A stretch of DNA of 64,000 bases from Glaciecola blandensis (GTDB taxonomy: Bacteria > Pseudomonadota > Gammaproteobacteria > Enterobacterales > Alteromonadaceae). Under the pieces are notes generated by a model. The model worked only from the letters and a program-made list of their open reading frames with translations, ran no database searches and was not told where the DNA came from. The stretch spans positions 124,001-188,000 of the forward strand of contig NZ_JAVRIE010000002.1 of assembly GCF_031846165.1 (NCBI RefSeq), given 5' to 3'. Both the position numbers and the translations under genes were made by a program. Below, in pieces: positions 9,432-17,888 of this stretch. Within the stretch, counting starts at the first letter, position 1. Every line of letters begins with the position of its first letter.

Positions 9432-10111
9432 TAGTCTACATAGCCCCATGGTGCAGGTGGCGGTGTGATCGGTTTCGTGAGATCAAAGTCCACACGGAAC
9501 TCACGACCCTCTCGTACCAATCGATATGAAAATACATCTTCATAAATGTACATCTGCCATGTGTTAGTAATCGACTGCGGTAGACCTTCTTTCGCAAACA
9601 ATTGTTTAGAGTACTCATCAACAGGGAATGATTGAATTTCATTATAACCGGCGTCTACAGTATGGCCGCCATACATGGTCACCGTGTCGTGAGAGCCATC
9701 TTCATGGCGATGATCATGCTTTAAACTTAAACCGCTGCCAGTTTTCGTTATTAGCCATGTACGTGAGGCGTTGTCACCAACGTAAAAAGGTACCTGTAAC
9801 TGACTATCAGAACATTTGCGCACAAACATCACCAAAGGTGCATCAAAGGCACTACTTGGTTGATTGTCCACTGTCACTTTACCCTCGTATGCCTTTGAGC
9901 AGTGTGCTCGTATACTGTCAAAAAAGGCATCTTGAGTTGGAATTGAAACTAAAGGCGCAGGTCCAGTATCTGCGCCAGCATTTGCTTTAAACGTAAATAG
10001 TAAGCAGCTGATGACCATTACCATCATCGAACTTATGCTAATGAACGAAGGTTGCTTAGCGCTAGACTGCTTGCTGTTTGTGCTCTTTTCGAAAAACGGA
10101 GACGTCAACAT
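9431..10111 (-). CDS. Exported protein of unknown function
   Basis: The 226-residue product has a long polar N-terminus before a hydrophobic segment (about residues 29-45) ending in KANA, a likely signal-peptidase site; a shorter start at one of the internal methionines (residue 29 or 30) would give a more usual signal peptide. The mature part has two cysteines (about 70 and 95) and a His/Asp-rich patch (KHDHRHEDGSHD near 132) that could bind metal. I recognise no named family. It is coupled by a TAATG overlap to the SDR gene, so it heads this three-gene minus-strand operon. Confidence 0.7.
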   Translation of the reverse strand: MLTSPFFEKSTNSKQSSAKQPSFISISSMMVMVISCLLFTFKANAGADTGPAPLVSIPTQDAFFDSIRAHCSKAYEGKVTVDNQPSSAFDAPLVMFVRKCSDSQLQVPFYVGDNASRTWLITKTGSGLSLKHDHRHEDGSHDTVTMYGGHTVDAGYNEIQSFPVDEYSKQLFAKEGLPQSITNTWQMYIYEDVFSYRLVREGREFRVDFDLTKPITPPPAPWGYVD

Positions 10112-10363
10112 GTTAGATTCCTTATTCTTATTCTTGGTTTTATCGCTCTAAGTCTACTGGATTCAAGGTAAATTACCTACTCTGTGCGTCAATTTCTCAG
10201 TCATCGATAACAGAAACGAAACATTTAGGTTTACAAATGGAACTTTAGATTGATTTTAATGACTTACATTAGACTACAAAAGGCGCTAAGTTCAGTTGAT
10301 TAAAGCCAATTCAGTGTCTATTCTACACCACTAGGTAAATTTTCTTAACTATAGGGACGTAAC

Positions 10364-13099
10364 ATGAAACTACGACTAATCGGCGTCGGCTTTCTAGCTG
10401 GAATGCTCTCTCTCGCTAGCGCTAACGCTATGGCTCAAAGCAAACTCGAGCCAATAAACGCAGTAGAGGGTATCAGCGAATATAGACTGGATAACGGTCT
10501 TCAAGTGCTTCTATTCCCAGATCAAACCAAAGAAACGGTGACGGTAAATGTTACCTATCGTGTGGGCTCTAAGCATGAAAACTATGGCGAGACTGGTATG
10601 GCTCATCTACTTGAGCATTTGGTTTTCAAAGGCACACCTAAGCATAAAGATATCCCTGCAGAATTAAGTGCTGCGGGTGCAAGGCCAAACGGGACTACAT
10701 GGACCGATCGGACCAATTATTTTGAGACATTCTCAGCCACCGAAGAAAATATCGAGTGGGCATTGTCTATGGAATCAAGCCGCATGGTTGATTCATTCAT
10801 CTCTAAAGAAGATTTAGACAGTGAAATGACAGTGGTACGTAACGAATTTGAACGTGGCGAGAACAGTCCGTTTCGAGTGACTCTTCAACACATTGCCAGC
10901 GTAGCTTACGATTGGCATAACTATGGTAAGTCAACTATTGGTGCGCGCTCTGACCTAGAGAATGTGCCAATCGACCGCCTAAAAGCCTTCTACAAAAAAT
11001 ATTATCAACCTGACAACGCTACGCTAATTGTTGCTGGTAAGTTTGAAGAAAAGGACATGTTAGCTCGCATTCAAAAGTATTTTGGTGTGATTCCAAAGCC
11101 TGAGCGCGTATTACCAACATTGTATACTAGCGAGCCAGCGAAAGCGGGTGAGAGAAGTGTGACTGTTCGCCGTGTAGGAGACGCCCAAATCGTTGGTGCG
11201 GCGTATCACATCCCAGCCGGTTCACACCCAGATTTTGCTGCCATTGAAGTCCTCAGCCAAGTGCTAGGTGACACTCCAAGCGGTCGCTTACACAAAGCCA
11301 TTGTTGAAAACAAACTCGCGAGTCGTGTTTACGGTTTTAACTTTCAGTGGCAAGAGCCGGGGCTTGCCTTTTATTTCGCAGAAGTAGACAAAGCGAGCGA
11401 TTTATCTAAAACCAAAGATGTTTTATTAGATGTTGTCGAAAGCTTAAATAGCAATCCTATCACTCAAGATGAAGTTGATCGTGTAAAACGCAGTTTAATT
11501 AAAAATATTGAATTAACATCGAATTCTTCTGAACGTATCGCACTCGGATTAAGTGAGTGGTTAGCAATGGGTGATTGGCGCTTGTATTTCTTAAACAGAG
11601 ATCGCATTGAAACGGTGACTTTAGAAGACGTTCAGCGCGTGGCTAACACCTATTTGGTGCGAAACAATAGAACACTAGGTCAGTTTATTCCTTCCGAAAC
11701 AGCAGAGCGAGTCACTATTCCAGCAGTCGAAAGCGTTGCTGATATGGTTGATGGCTACAAAGGACGTGAGCAAGTGGCACAAGGTGAACTGTTCGAGCCT
11801 TCATTCGACAATATTGAAAGCCGTAGTGAAGTTGTTGCGTTTAATAATGGTACAAAAGCAGTGATGCTTGATAAAAAGACACGCGGTGAATCGGTGTCAC
11901 TTACCATGATGTTCCAATTTGGCAACCTCGACAAATTAATGAACAAAGGCATGGTAGGTAACGCTACTGCAACCATGCTAACTCGCGGTGCAGCAGGTAT
12001 GTCTCGTCAAGAAATCCAAGACGAGTTCGATAAGTTAAAAGCCAGAGTCAGTATTAGCGGTGGTTCAAGTTTAGCGTTTGCTAGCATTAGCACAACGAAA
12101 GAAAACCTAGCGGCTGTTATGACCCTGGTTGAAAAAATCATGAAGCAACCTGAATTTGATGCAAAAGAGTTTGAGCAGTATAAGAGCACGATGAAGGTGG
12201 ATATTGAGCAAAACCTTCAAGACCCACAACAGCTTGCTTTTAATCAGTATGGTCGCTTAATGAACCCTTATCCAAAGGGTCACCCTTTGCACTCTGCTAC
12301 TTTCGAGACCATGTTGGAGAACTTAGAAAAATTAAGCCTAGATGACTTAAAGGCTTTCCATAAAGAGTTCTACACTGATGACAACTTGCTAGTAAGCATT
12401 GTTGGAGATTTTGATAAGGCTGAGATCAAGAAGGTCTTGGAACAAAGCTTCACTTCTTGGGGTAGCGATGTTGATTACCAGCGTTTAAGCAACGCCTATC
12501 AAGAGATTGAAGCTCAGAATATTGTATTTGATACACCTGACAAAGAGAACGCGACTTTTGTCGCTGCTCTTATGTTGCCAGTAGGCCAAAAGCACGCAGA
12601 TGCTCCTGCGCTAGAGTTAGGTAACTATATCTTCGGAGGTGGTTTCCTCAATAGCCGGATGGCAACGCGTTTACGTCAAGAAGACGGTTTAAGCTACGGT
12701 GCGGGTTCATTCATTTCTCAACTACCTGAAGATGATAAAACTACCTTTGGTGCCTATGCTATTTGCGCTCCGCAAAACCTCGATAAAGTCGAAGTTGGCT
12801 TCAAGGAAGAAATGGCTAGATTGTTGAAAGATGGATTCACTGATGAAGAAGTAGCAGCAGCTAAATCAGGTATTTTGCAATCGAAGAAAGTCAGTCGTGC
12901 ACAAGACCGTGAGCTCGCAGGCACTCTGCGTAATACGATCCGTTATGATCGTGACTTACAGTGGTACGCCGATTACGAAGCGAAAATGGCAGCCTTAACG
13001 ACGGAAGAAGTCAACGCAGTGATGCGTAAATATTTCGACCTCGACAAGATATCTATTATTAAAGCTGGCGATATGCAAAAAGCGAAGTCTGGAGAATAA
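10364..13099 (+). CDS. Periplasmic M16 family zinc metallopeptidase (pitrilysin/insulinase type)
   Basis: The 911-residue protein has a signal peptide ending in NAMA (about residue 25) and then two tandem M16 halves. The first half carries the inverted zinc motif HLLEH (about residue 83) and the downstream Glu in EMTVVRNEFERG near 160. The second half (from about residue 480) lacks HxxEH, as usual for the clam-shell partner half, and has the RLRQEDGLSYG signature near 770. Such enzymes degrade short peptides. The start is preceded by AGGGA. It is monocistronic: 250 bases of AT-rich sequence lie before it and a terminator after it. Confidence 0.94.
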   Translation: MKLRLIGVGFLAGMLSLASANAMAQSKLEPINAVEGISEYRLDNGLQVLLFPDQTKETVTVNVTYRVGSKHENYGETGMAHLLEHLVFKGTPKHKDIPAELSAAGARPNGTTWTDRTNYFETFSATEENIEWALSMESSRMVDSFISKEDLDSEMTVVRNEFERGENSPFRVTLQHIASVAYDWHNYGKSTIGARSDLENVPIDRLKAFYKKYYQPDNATLIVAGKFEEKDMLARIQKYFGVIPKPERVLPTLYTSEPAKAGERSVTVRRVGDAQIVGAAYHIPAGSHPDFAAIEVLSQVLGDTPSGRLHKAIVENKLASRVYGFNFQWQEPGLAFYFAEVDKASDLSKTKDVLLDVVESLNSNPITQDEVDRVKRSLIKNIELTSNSSERIALGLSEWLAMGDWRLYFLNRDRIETVTLEDVQRVANTYLVRNNRTLGQFIPSETAERVTIPAVESVADMVDGYKGREQVAQGELFEPSFDNIESRSEVVAFNNGTKAVMLDKKTRGESVSLTMMFQFGNLDKLMNKGMVGNATATMLTRGAAGMSRQEIQDEFDKLKARVSISGGSSLAFASISTTKENLAAVMTLVEKIMKQPEFDAKEFEQYKSTMKVDIEQNLQDPQQLAFNQYGRLMNPYPKGHPLHSATFETMLENLEKLSLDDLKAFHKEFYTDDNLLVSIVGDFDKAEIKKVLEQSFTSWGSDVDYQRLSNAYQEIEAQNIVFDTPDKENATFVAALMLPVGQKHADAPALELGNYIFGGGFLNSRMATRLRQEDGLSYGAGSFISQLPEDDKTTFGAYAICAPQNLDKVEVGFKEEMARLLKDGFTDEEVAAAKSGILQSKKVSRAQDRELAGTLRNTIRYDRDLQWYADYEAKMAALTTEEVNAVMRKYFDLDKISIIKAGDMQKAKSGE

Positions 13100-13121
13100 G
13101 ACAAGCGCTTAAAATCACAAG

Positions 13122-13149
13122 AGCCACTTCAATTTGAAGTGGCTTTTTT
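13122..13149 (+). terminator. Rho-independent terminator after the M16 protease gene
   Basis: An 11-bp perfect stem (AGCCACTTCAA with TTGAAGTGGCT) runs straight into six T. Confidence 0.93.
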
Positions 13150-13309
13150 CTTTCTGTTCTGTTGCCCTCATGGTTTATGCACCCTCACCAAACGTTTCAT
13201 TAATGGTAGCTTACTTGGGAATGGCTGTAATAATCTCTTGGCCGCATGTCTTAAAAGCTTATCACTCTCATCCTACTGAAAAAACCGTTTACCTTGCATA
13301 AATCCAATT

Positions 13310-13357
13310 CTTGTATTACAGTTATTTCTGTAAGTACAGAAATAACTGTAATACAAG
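13310..13357. promoter_or_regulatory. Perfect 48-bp palindrome upstream of the GbsR-type regulator, probable operator
   Basis: Two perfect 23-bp arms (13310-13332 and 13335-13357) are separated by two bases. Each arm contains a smaller inverted repeat: TTACAG-N6-CTGTAA on the left and TACAG-N6-CTGTA on the right, so the site could hold two regulator dimers side by side. It ends 32 bases before the regulator's start codon. Autoregulation by the MarR/GbsR-like product is the simplest reading. It is not a transcription terminator: no T-run follows. Confidence 0.8.
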
Positions 13358-13389
13358 CTTTCCAAACTAAAAGCACAAGGCTAATCAAC

Positions 13390-13938
13390 ATGAGTGATAA
13401 CGATATTCGTATTACACCGTTAATGGAAACCTACATTTTGCACTGGGGAGAAATGGGCACGCGCTGGGGGGTAAATCGCACCGTCTCGCAGATTCATGCA
13501 CTTCTTTACCTTTTAAATGCGCCAGTCAACGCAGAACAAATCGCGGCAGCCTTGTCAGTTGCTCGCTCCAATGTAAGCACTAGCATTAAAGAGTTACAGA
13601 GCTGGGATTTGATAAAAACTCACTCAGTGCTTGGTGACCGTCGAGATCATTTTTGTGTGAAAGGTGACACTTGGTCAATGCTTCTCACTATTGTTGAAGG
13701 TAGAAAGAAACGCGAGATTGACCCGATTCTTAGTATGCTTCGACAATGTGAACTCGATATGGAAAGCGATGCTGACACGCCAAAACAAGTCAAAGCTCAA
13801 ATTAGCAAAATGCTAAGCTTTATGAATACGCTGACGGACTGGTATGAACAAATTAGAAGTTTACCAACCAGCAGTTTAGTCTCTTTAATGAAAATGGGTG
13901 CCAGAATTACGCGTTTCCTTCCTGGTAAAAAAAGCTAA
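13390..13938 (+). CDS. GbsR/MarR family winged-helix transcriptional regulator
   Basis: The 182-residue protein opens with the GbsR-type helix around HWGEMGTRWGVNRTVSQIHA (residues 17-36), followed by a winged helix with recognition helix ARSNVSTSIKELQSWDLI and a wing near VLGDRRDHF. The C-terminal half is helical, presumably for dimerisation. The ATG at 13390 (AAGG site about ten bases upstream) is preferred; an ATG at 13294 in the same frame would translate through the large palindrome and is unlikely. The methyltransferase gene begins 43 bases downstream, so the two likely form an autoregulated unit. The ligand is unknown. Confidence 0.85.
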   Translation: MSDNDIRITPLMETYILHWGEMGTRWGVNRTVSQIHALLYLLNAPVNAEQIAAALSVARSNVSTSIKELQSWDLIKTHSVLGDRRDHFCVKGDTWSMLLTIVEGRKKREIDPILSMLRQCELDMESDADTPKQVKAQISKMLSFMNTLTDWYEQIRSLPTSSLVSLMKMGARITRFLPGKKS

Positions 13939-13981
13939 ACATTCGCGCTCATAGTAAGCGCTTTATGTGGAGTAAAGAGTT

Positions 13982-14926
13982 ATGAAAGACACGGTCAAGC
14001 CCCTAGGTCAAAACCTTAATGTAGGTCCGCATACTGGTTTAAATACTCACTACCAGTTCGACGCAAGCCAGGTTTCCCAAGATATCATTCAATATTACTC
14101 ACAGGTTGGACTCGACTACGAACCTTGGAGCCCAAATTACAACATGCACTTTGGTTACTATCTAATGGGAATGAATCCTTTTAAACGTGAACCTTTGCTT
14201 GTTGAAATGAATCATCAGGTGTTATCTAGACTGCAGCTCGACACTGATGCTATGAACCAAGTCATTGATCTTGGTTGTGGAGTAGGTGCGACGGCACGTT
14301 ATTGTGCTCAGCATTATGAGAACACTTATATTACGGGCGCAACAGTGGTTCCTTGGCAAATTGAAAAAGCGTCGGTTTTCACTGAGCAGGCTAGTCTTCA
14401 TGAACGAGCAAGCTTTCACCTAATTGATTATAGAAACACCCCATTTCCTGACAATAGCTTCAATGGCGCCTATGCTGTTGAAAGTAGCTGCTACGCTGAT
14501 GGAACCAGTAAGGCGTCGTTTATCAATGAGGCTTTTCGGATCCTTAAGCCGGGAGCGCGACTAGTCGTTGCCGACGGATTTAGAAAGCGGACAAAGTCTA
14601 ATCCATTATTTGAAAAGGCGTTTCGCCTTGTATGCAAGGGTTGGTCAGTTGATACTTTCGCTAATATTCATGATTTTACCCAAGCGCTCCGCGATGCCGG
14701 TTTTGTTGATATTAAGGTGAAAGATTCATCATGGCGTGCGTTACCGAGTGTTTTACATGTGCCTTGGGTGTCGATTAAATATTTTTTTAGTAATATTGCC
14801 ATGAAAAAGGGCGAACGGACGATGCAGAAAATGCATTTTATCGCGCCTGTTATGGGCATGGTTATAGGTATGCACAGACGTGACTTTGCCTACTACCTTG
14901 TGAGTGCAAGAAAGCCAGAGCAATAA
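13982..14926 (+). CDS. Class I SAM-dependent methyltransferase, SMT/tocopherol-methyltransferase-like
   Basis: The 314-residue protein has SAM motif I IDLGCGVGATARYC at about residue 95, a post-I acidic region, motif II within FPDNSFNGAYAVESSCY near 160 and motif III ILKPGARLVVADGF near 190. The overall shape, with an N-terminal YYSQVGLDYEPWSPNYNMHFGYY segment and a C-terminal hydrophobic stretch near 265-280, resembles sterol- and tocopherol-type methyltransferases acting on lipids or quinones. A GGAG site lies before the ATG. Regulator upstream and membrane protein downstream (53 bases) suggest a small lipid-modifying unit; the substrate is unknown. Confidence 0.83.
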   Translation: MKDTVKPLGQNLNVGPHTGLNTHYQFDASQVSQDIIQYYSQVGLDYEPWSPNYNMHFGYYLMGMNPFKREPLLVEMNHQVLSRLQLDTDAMNQVIDLGCGVGATARYCAQHYENTYITGATVVPWQIEKASVFTEQASLHERASFHLIDYRNTPFPDNSFNGAYAVESSCYADGTSKASFINEAFRILKPGARLVVADGFRKRTKSNPLFEKAFRLVCKGWSVDTFANIHDFTQALRDAGFVDIKVKDSSWRALPSVLHVPWVSIKYFFSNIAMKKGERTMQKMHFIAPVMGMVIGMHRRDFAYYLVSARKPEQ

Positions 14927-14979
14927 GCGCTTAGAAATGATATAACTATGAAAACTATCAAGATTTGAAGGAATAAAGA

Positions 14980-15396
14980 ATGAAAGGTGCAGGTGGAAGT
15001 TCGGGTGGTGTAGGACTCTTTTTTATTGGTTTAGTGATGATGTGTGGTGGTTTCTACATGCTACTGAATGCAATAACAGTCAGTTCAAACTTTGGTTTAG
15101 GCTCTCGCCTTTTTGGTTTCTCTGGTTTTGGTAGTAATGTTGGTATAACTGGCGGCATGATCATGATTCCCTTCATTTTCGGTGTCGGCATGATTTTCTA
15201 CAATAGTAAAAATTTACTCGGTTGGATCTTATCCATAGGCTCTATTACAGCTTTGATTTTTGGTGTGATATCTACCGTTAGATTCAACCTACGTACAATG
15301 TCTTCTTTTGAACTTATCGTCATACTTGTGTTGGCTGTGGGTGGCATCGGTCTGTTTTTGCGTTCACTAAAAAAGATAGATAGTAAATACAGTTAA
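14980..15396 (+). CDS. Small multi-pass membrane protein, function unknown
   Basis: The 138-residue protein has a glycine-rich start and four predicted membrane helices (about residues 11-30, 57-74, 80-100, 108-127). The loop after helix 1 is Gly/Phe-rich (LGSRLFGFSGFGSNVG). I recognise no family. GAAGGAATAAAG precedes the ATG, a strong ribosome site. It sits 53 bases after the methyltransferase gene and is probably cotranscribed with it. Confidence 0.72.
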   Translation: MKGAGGSSGGVGLFFIGLVMMCGGFYMLLNAITVSSNFGLGSRLFGFSGFGSNVGITGGMIMIPFIFGVGMIFYNSKNLLGWILSIGSITALIFGVISTVRFNLRTMSSFELIVILVLAVGGIGLFLRSLKKIDSKYS

Positions 15397-15549
15397 GCCA
15401 AGACTCCTCAAATATTAAAGCGATGCTCGGCAGCACATAGGGGCTGCCATTGACATCAACTATTACATTTTCAACTTCGCAATGCTTCTATACTTGGTTT
15501 AAGCTGGGTGCATATTATCTAGAACAACGCTTTCTGAAGGACTAGCAAA

Positions 15550-16569
15550 ATGCCTCACACTTTTTTATCACTGTTGTTATTGCCGTTTTTGGTTTTTACT
15601 TCGCCCACGAGCACAGCAATGTATCAACAGAAAGCGAAAGCAGGGGCCTCAGAGTCAAAGATTGTGGGACTGCTTGTGGTGGTAAATAAAACGGACAATA
15701 GCATCAGTATCATTGATACTGCTCAGCGAAAAGTCATCAATACATTACCAACAGGTAAAGGCCCTCATGAATTAGTGGTGAGTCAAAACGGAAAGTGGGC
15801 TGTAAGCACTGACTTTGTTGGCGGCGACAGTCTAACGGTGTTTGATATTGCAAACCAATCGGTGGTTCGCACCATAAAATTGGACAAATACCCTGGACCG
15901 CATGGCATTCGTTTTTTGAATGACCAACAACACGTGGCATTTACCTCAGGCAAGAGCCAGCACTTTGTGATCGCCAATATTTTTACTGGTGAAGTCACAC
16001 AAGCAGTCAGCACGAAGCAAGACACTACCCATATGCTAGCGTTCAGCGAAAAAGAAGATTTCGCGTACACCACCAACATTCGCTCAAACACCATTTCAAA
16101 AATATCTTTGAATGATTTTAGTGTAGTTGAGCAGATCCCAAGCGCCGAAATGCCGGAAGCTATCAACATTACGCGTGATGGCAAGGAGATCTGGTATGGT
16201 GGAAATAAAGCAGGCTTGGTTCGTGTGATTAGTGCAGATTCTCATGAGACGCTGGCTCAGTTTGATGATTTTAGCTTCCCTTATCGCGTGCTTTTCTCTC
16301 ATGATGAAAAGATTGCCATGGTGCCTGATTTTAGAAACCACGATATACGCTTTTTTGATGTTGCAAACAAAACGGAAATTGGACGTTTAGCGCTTGAAAG
16401 CGAAGCCGGTCCTCAAGGTATTACCCTACATCCAAGCCTCGATGTTGCATTCCTATCTTTGAACTTAAAAAATAAAATTGTTGCTATCGATATCCATACC
16501 CAAGAAATTATTGCAGAATACCCAACTGGCAATAACCCAGATGGCGTGGCTTTTATATCACTCAACTAA
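15550..16569 (+). CDS. Exported YncE-like beta-propeller protein
   Basis: The 339-residue product has a signal peptide (hydrophobic residues 3-20) and then repeated blades with the YVTN-type pattern: VVVNKTDNSISIIDTAQRK, GPHELVVSQNGKWAV, FDIANQSVVRTI, GPHGIRF, GPQGITLHP and NNPDGVAF. Such seven-bladed propellers bind partners or DNA in the periplasm rather than catalyse. A GAAGGA site is eight bases ahead of the ATG. The next gene, a metal-dependent deacylase, starts 33 bases after the stop, so cotranscription is likely. The role is unknown. Confidence 0.85.
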   Translation: MPHTFLSLLLLPFLVFTSPTSTAMYQQKAKAGASESKIVGLLVVVNKTDNSISIIDTAQRKVINTLPTGKGPHELVVSQNGKWAVSTDFVGGDSLTVFDIANQSVVRTIKLDKYPGPHGIRFLNDQQHVAFTSGKSQHFVIANIFTGEVTQAVSTKQDTTHMLAFSEKEDFAYTTNIRSNTISKISLNDFSVVEQIPSAEMPEAINITRDGKEIWYGGNKAGLVRVISADSHETLAQFDDFSFPYRVLFSHDEKIAMVPDFRNHDIRFFDVANKTEIGRLALESEAGPQGITLHPSLDVAFLSLNLKNKIVAIDIHTQEIIAEYPTGNNPDGVAFISLN

Positions 16570-16602
16570 TATTGAATTCCAGACAATAGGCAGTGTTAAA
16601 CA

Positions 16603-17772
16603 GTGAACGATGATCTAAGTACGAGTAAGAATGAGCATTCTGATAAGCGTTTAAGAAAGTCTTATATTGCGGTTGCACAGAACGCTTCAGGTAGAAGTTT
16701 GAATGTGCCCATCTACCGAATTAGTGACAACCTACCTGGTCCAAAAGTATATATCCAAAGCTCCATTCACGGTGCAGAAGTGCAAGGTAATGTGGTTATT
16801 TATCACTTGATAAACGCACTTAAAGATATCCAAATTCAAGGCGAAATTGTACTCGTGCCTAACTGTAATCCGGTTGGAACGAATATAAAAGCGGGAGAGT
16901 ACACGCTCGGGCGATTCGACCCCGTGAATGGTACGAATTGGAATCGTGGTTATTTTTATGACAAGGAAAAAGTGCAAAGCTTCGCTGATACCGTTTCTGC
17001 TGAAGACGATGAAGTGACGATAAAAGCCTTATTCCGCAAACAGTGGCAACAAGAGATTGAAAACAAGTTAGAACAACCTTGGGGGCTAGGCTTAGCGCAA
17101 CAATTAAACCTTCGACTTCAACAATTAGCATTTGATGCCGACTATGTGCTCGATTTACATAATGGTCCAGTATCTACCCGTCACGTTTACATTCCTGAAT
17201 ACGCAAAATCAGCTGCAAAGGCCTTTTCTATTCCGCATTGTATCTTCATACCAAATGTTTTTGCTGGCGCCCTTGATGAAGCTTGCTTTTGCCCTTGGTG
17301 GACCTTACAAGAACACTTAAAAAATCGGTTTAATCAGGCTTATGATTTCGGTGTTCAAGCATTTACTTTGGAGATGGGTAGCCAAGAGGTTATCGATTTT
17401 GACGAAGGTGCGAAAGATGCAGCTAGCATTTTAGGTTTCTTAGCTGAAAACGGCGGCCTAGCGCAAAAAGAAAGCGCCGATGTTCATTATGCGCCTGCCA
17501 AAATGCAACGCTTAGGTGTTTATTTACGTCACTACAAAACCTTGTTCACGGATTTTGGTGGTATGGTCGAATACTGCGTTAGGCCGGGTCAACATGTGAA
17601 GCAAGGCGAAGTGATGGCACGTGTACTCAATATTGATGACCTTGATAACGATAATGCAATGCATGAAGTCAAAGCGCCTTGCGACCTAATCCCTATGCTA
17701 CATTTTCCATCAGCGTCGGTGCTCAGTGGCACTCAATTATATAAGTGCTTTACTGAATATTTTGACGTTTAA
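16603..17772 (+). CDS. Succinylglutamate desuccinylase/aspartoacylase family metallohydrolase
   Basis: In 389 residues the zinc-site motif SIHGAEVQGN (His and Glu, about residues 51-60), the second zinc histidine in LDLHNG near 183 and the general-base-like Glu in TLEMGSQE near 261 are in family order (M14-like AstE/AspA). The C-terminal 120 residues form the family's beta domain. Known members remove acyl groups from amino acids; a large marine group of unknown substrate exists. Translation begins at GTG 16603. The upstream propeller gene is 33 bases away and a solute-binding lipoprotein follows, which may point to uptake and processing of an acylated amine or amino acid. Confidence 0.88.
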   Translation: MNDDLSTSKNEHSDKRLRKSYIAVAQNASGRSLNVPIYRISDNLPGPKVYIQSSIHGAEVQGNVVIYHLINALKDIQIQGEIVLVPNCNPVGTNIKAGEYTLGRFDPVNGTNWNRGYFYDKEKVQSFADTVSAEDDEVTIKALFRKQWQQEIENKLEQPWGLGLAQQLNLRLQQLAFDADYVLDLHNGPVSTRHVYIPEYAKSAAKAFSIPHCIFIPNVFAGALDEACFCPWWTLQEHLKNRFNQAYDFGVQAFTLEMGSQEVIDFDEGAKDAASILGFLAENGGLAQKESADVHYAPAKMQRLGVYLRHYKTLFTDFGGMVEYCVRPGQHVKQGEVMARVLNIDDLDNDNAMHEVKAPCDLIPMLHFPSASVLSGTQLYKCFTEYFDV

Positions 17773-17888
17773 CCGAGTAAATGATTAAGCGGGATACTGC
17801 CGTTGTGTGTCTCTGCAGCCTAAAGTGAAACAAACTAGCTAATTCCAAATTGTATCGTATACTTTATGAACAGTTTAAGGAGTCACAT

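Noticed and set aside
9628..9990. Plus-strand open frame of about 120 codons opposite the unknown exported protein
   Set aside because: No ribosome site and no recognisable features; the minus-strand frame has a signal peptide and coupled neighbours.
13316..13350. Possible LexA (SOS) box in the large palindrome
   Set aside because: LexA sites need CTG-N10-CAG. Here the central dyad is CTG-N6-CAG and the outer ones begin ACAG, so the spacing and order are wrong.
13294..13389. N-terminal extension of the GbsR-type regulator
   Set aside because: It would translate the operator palindrome and add residues unlike the family; the ATG at 13390 has the better context.
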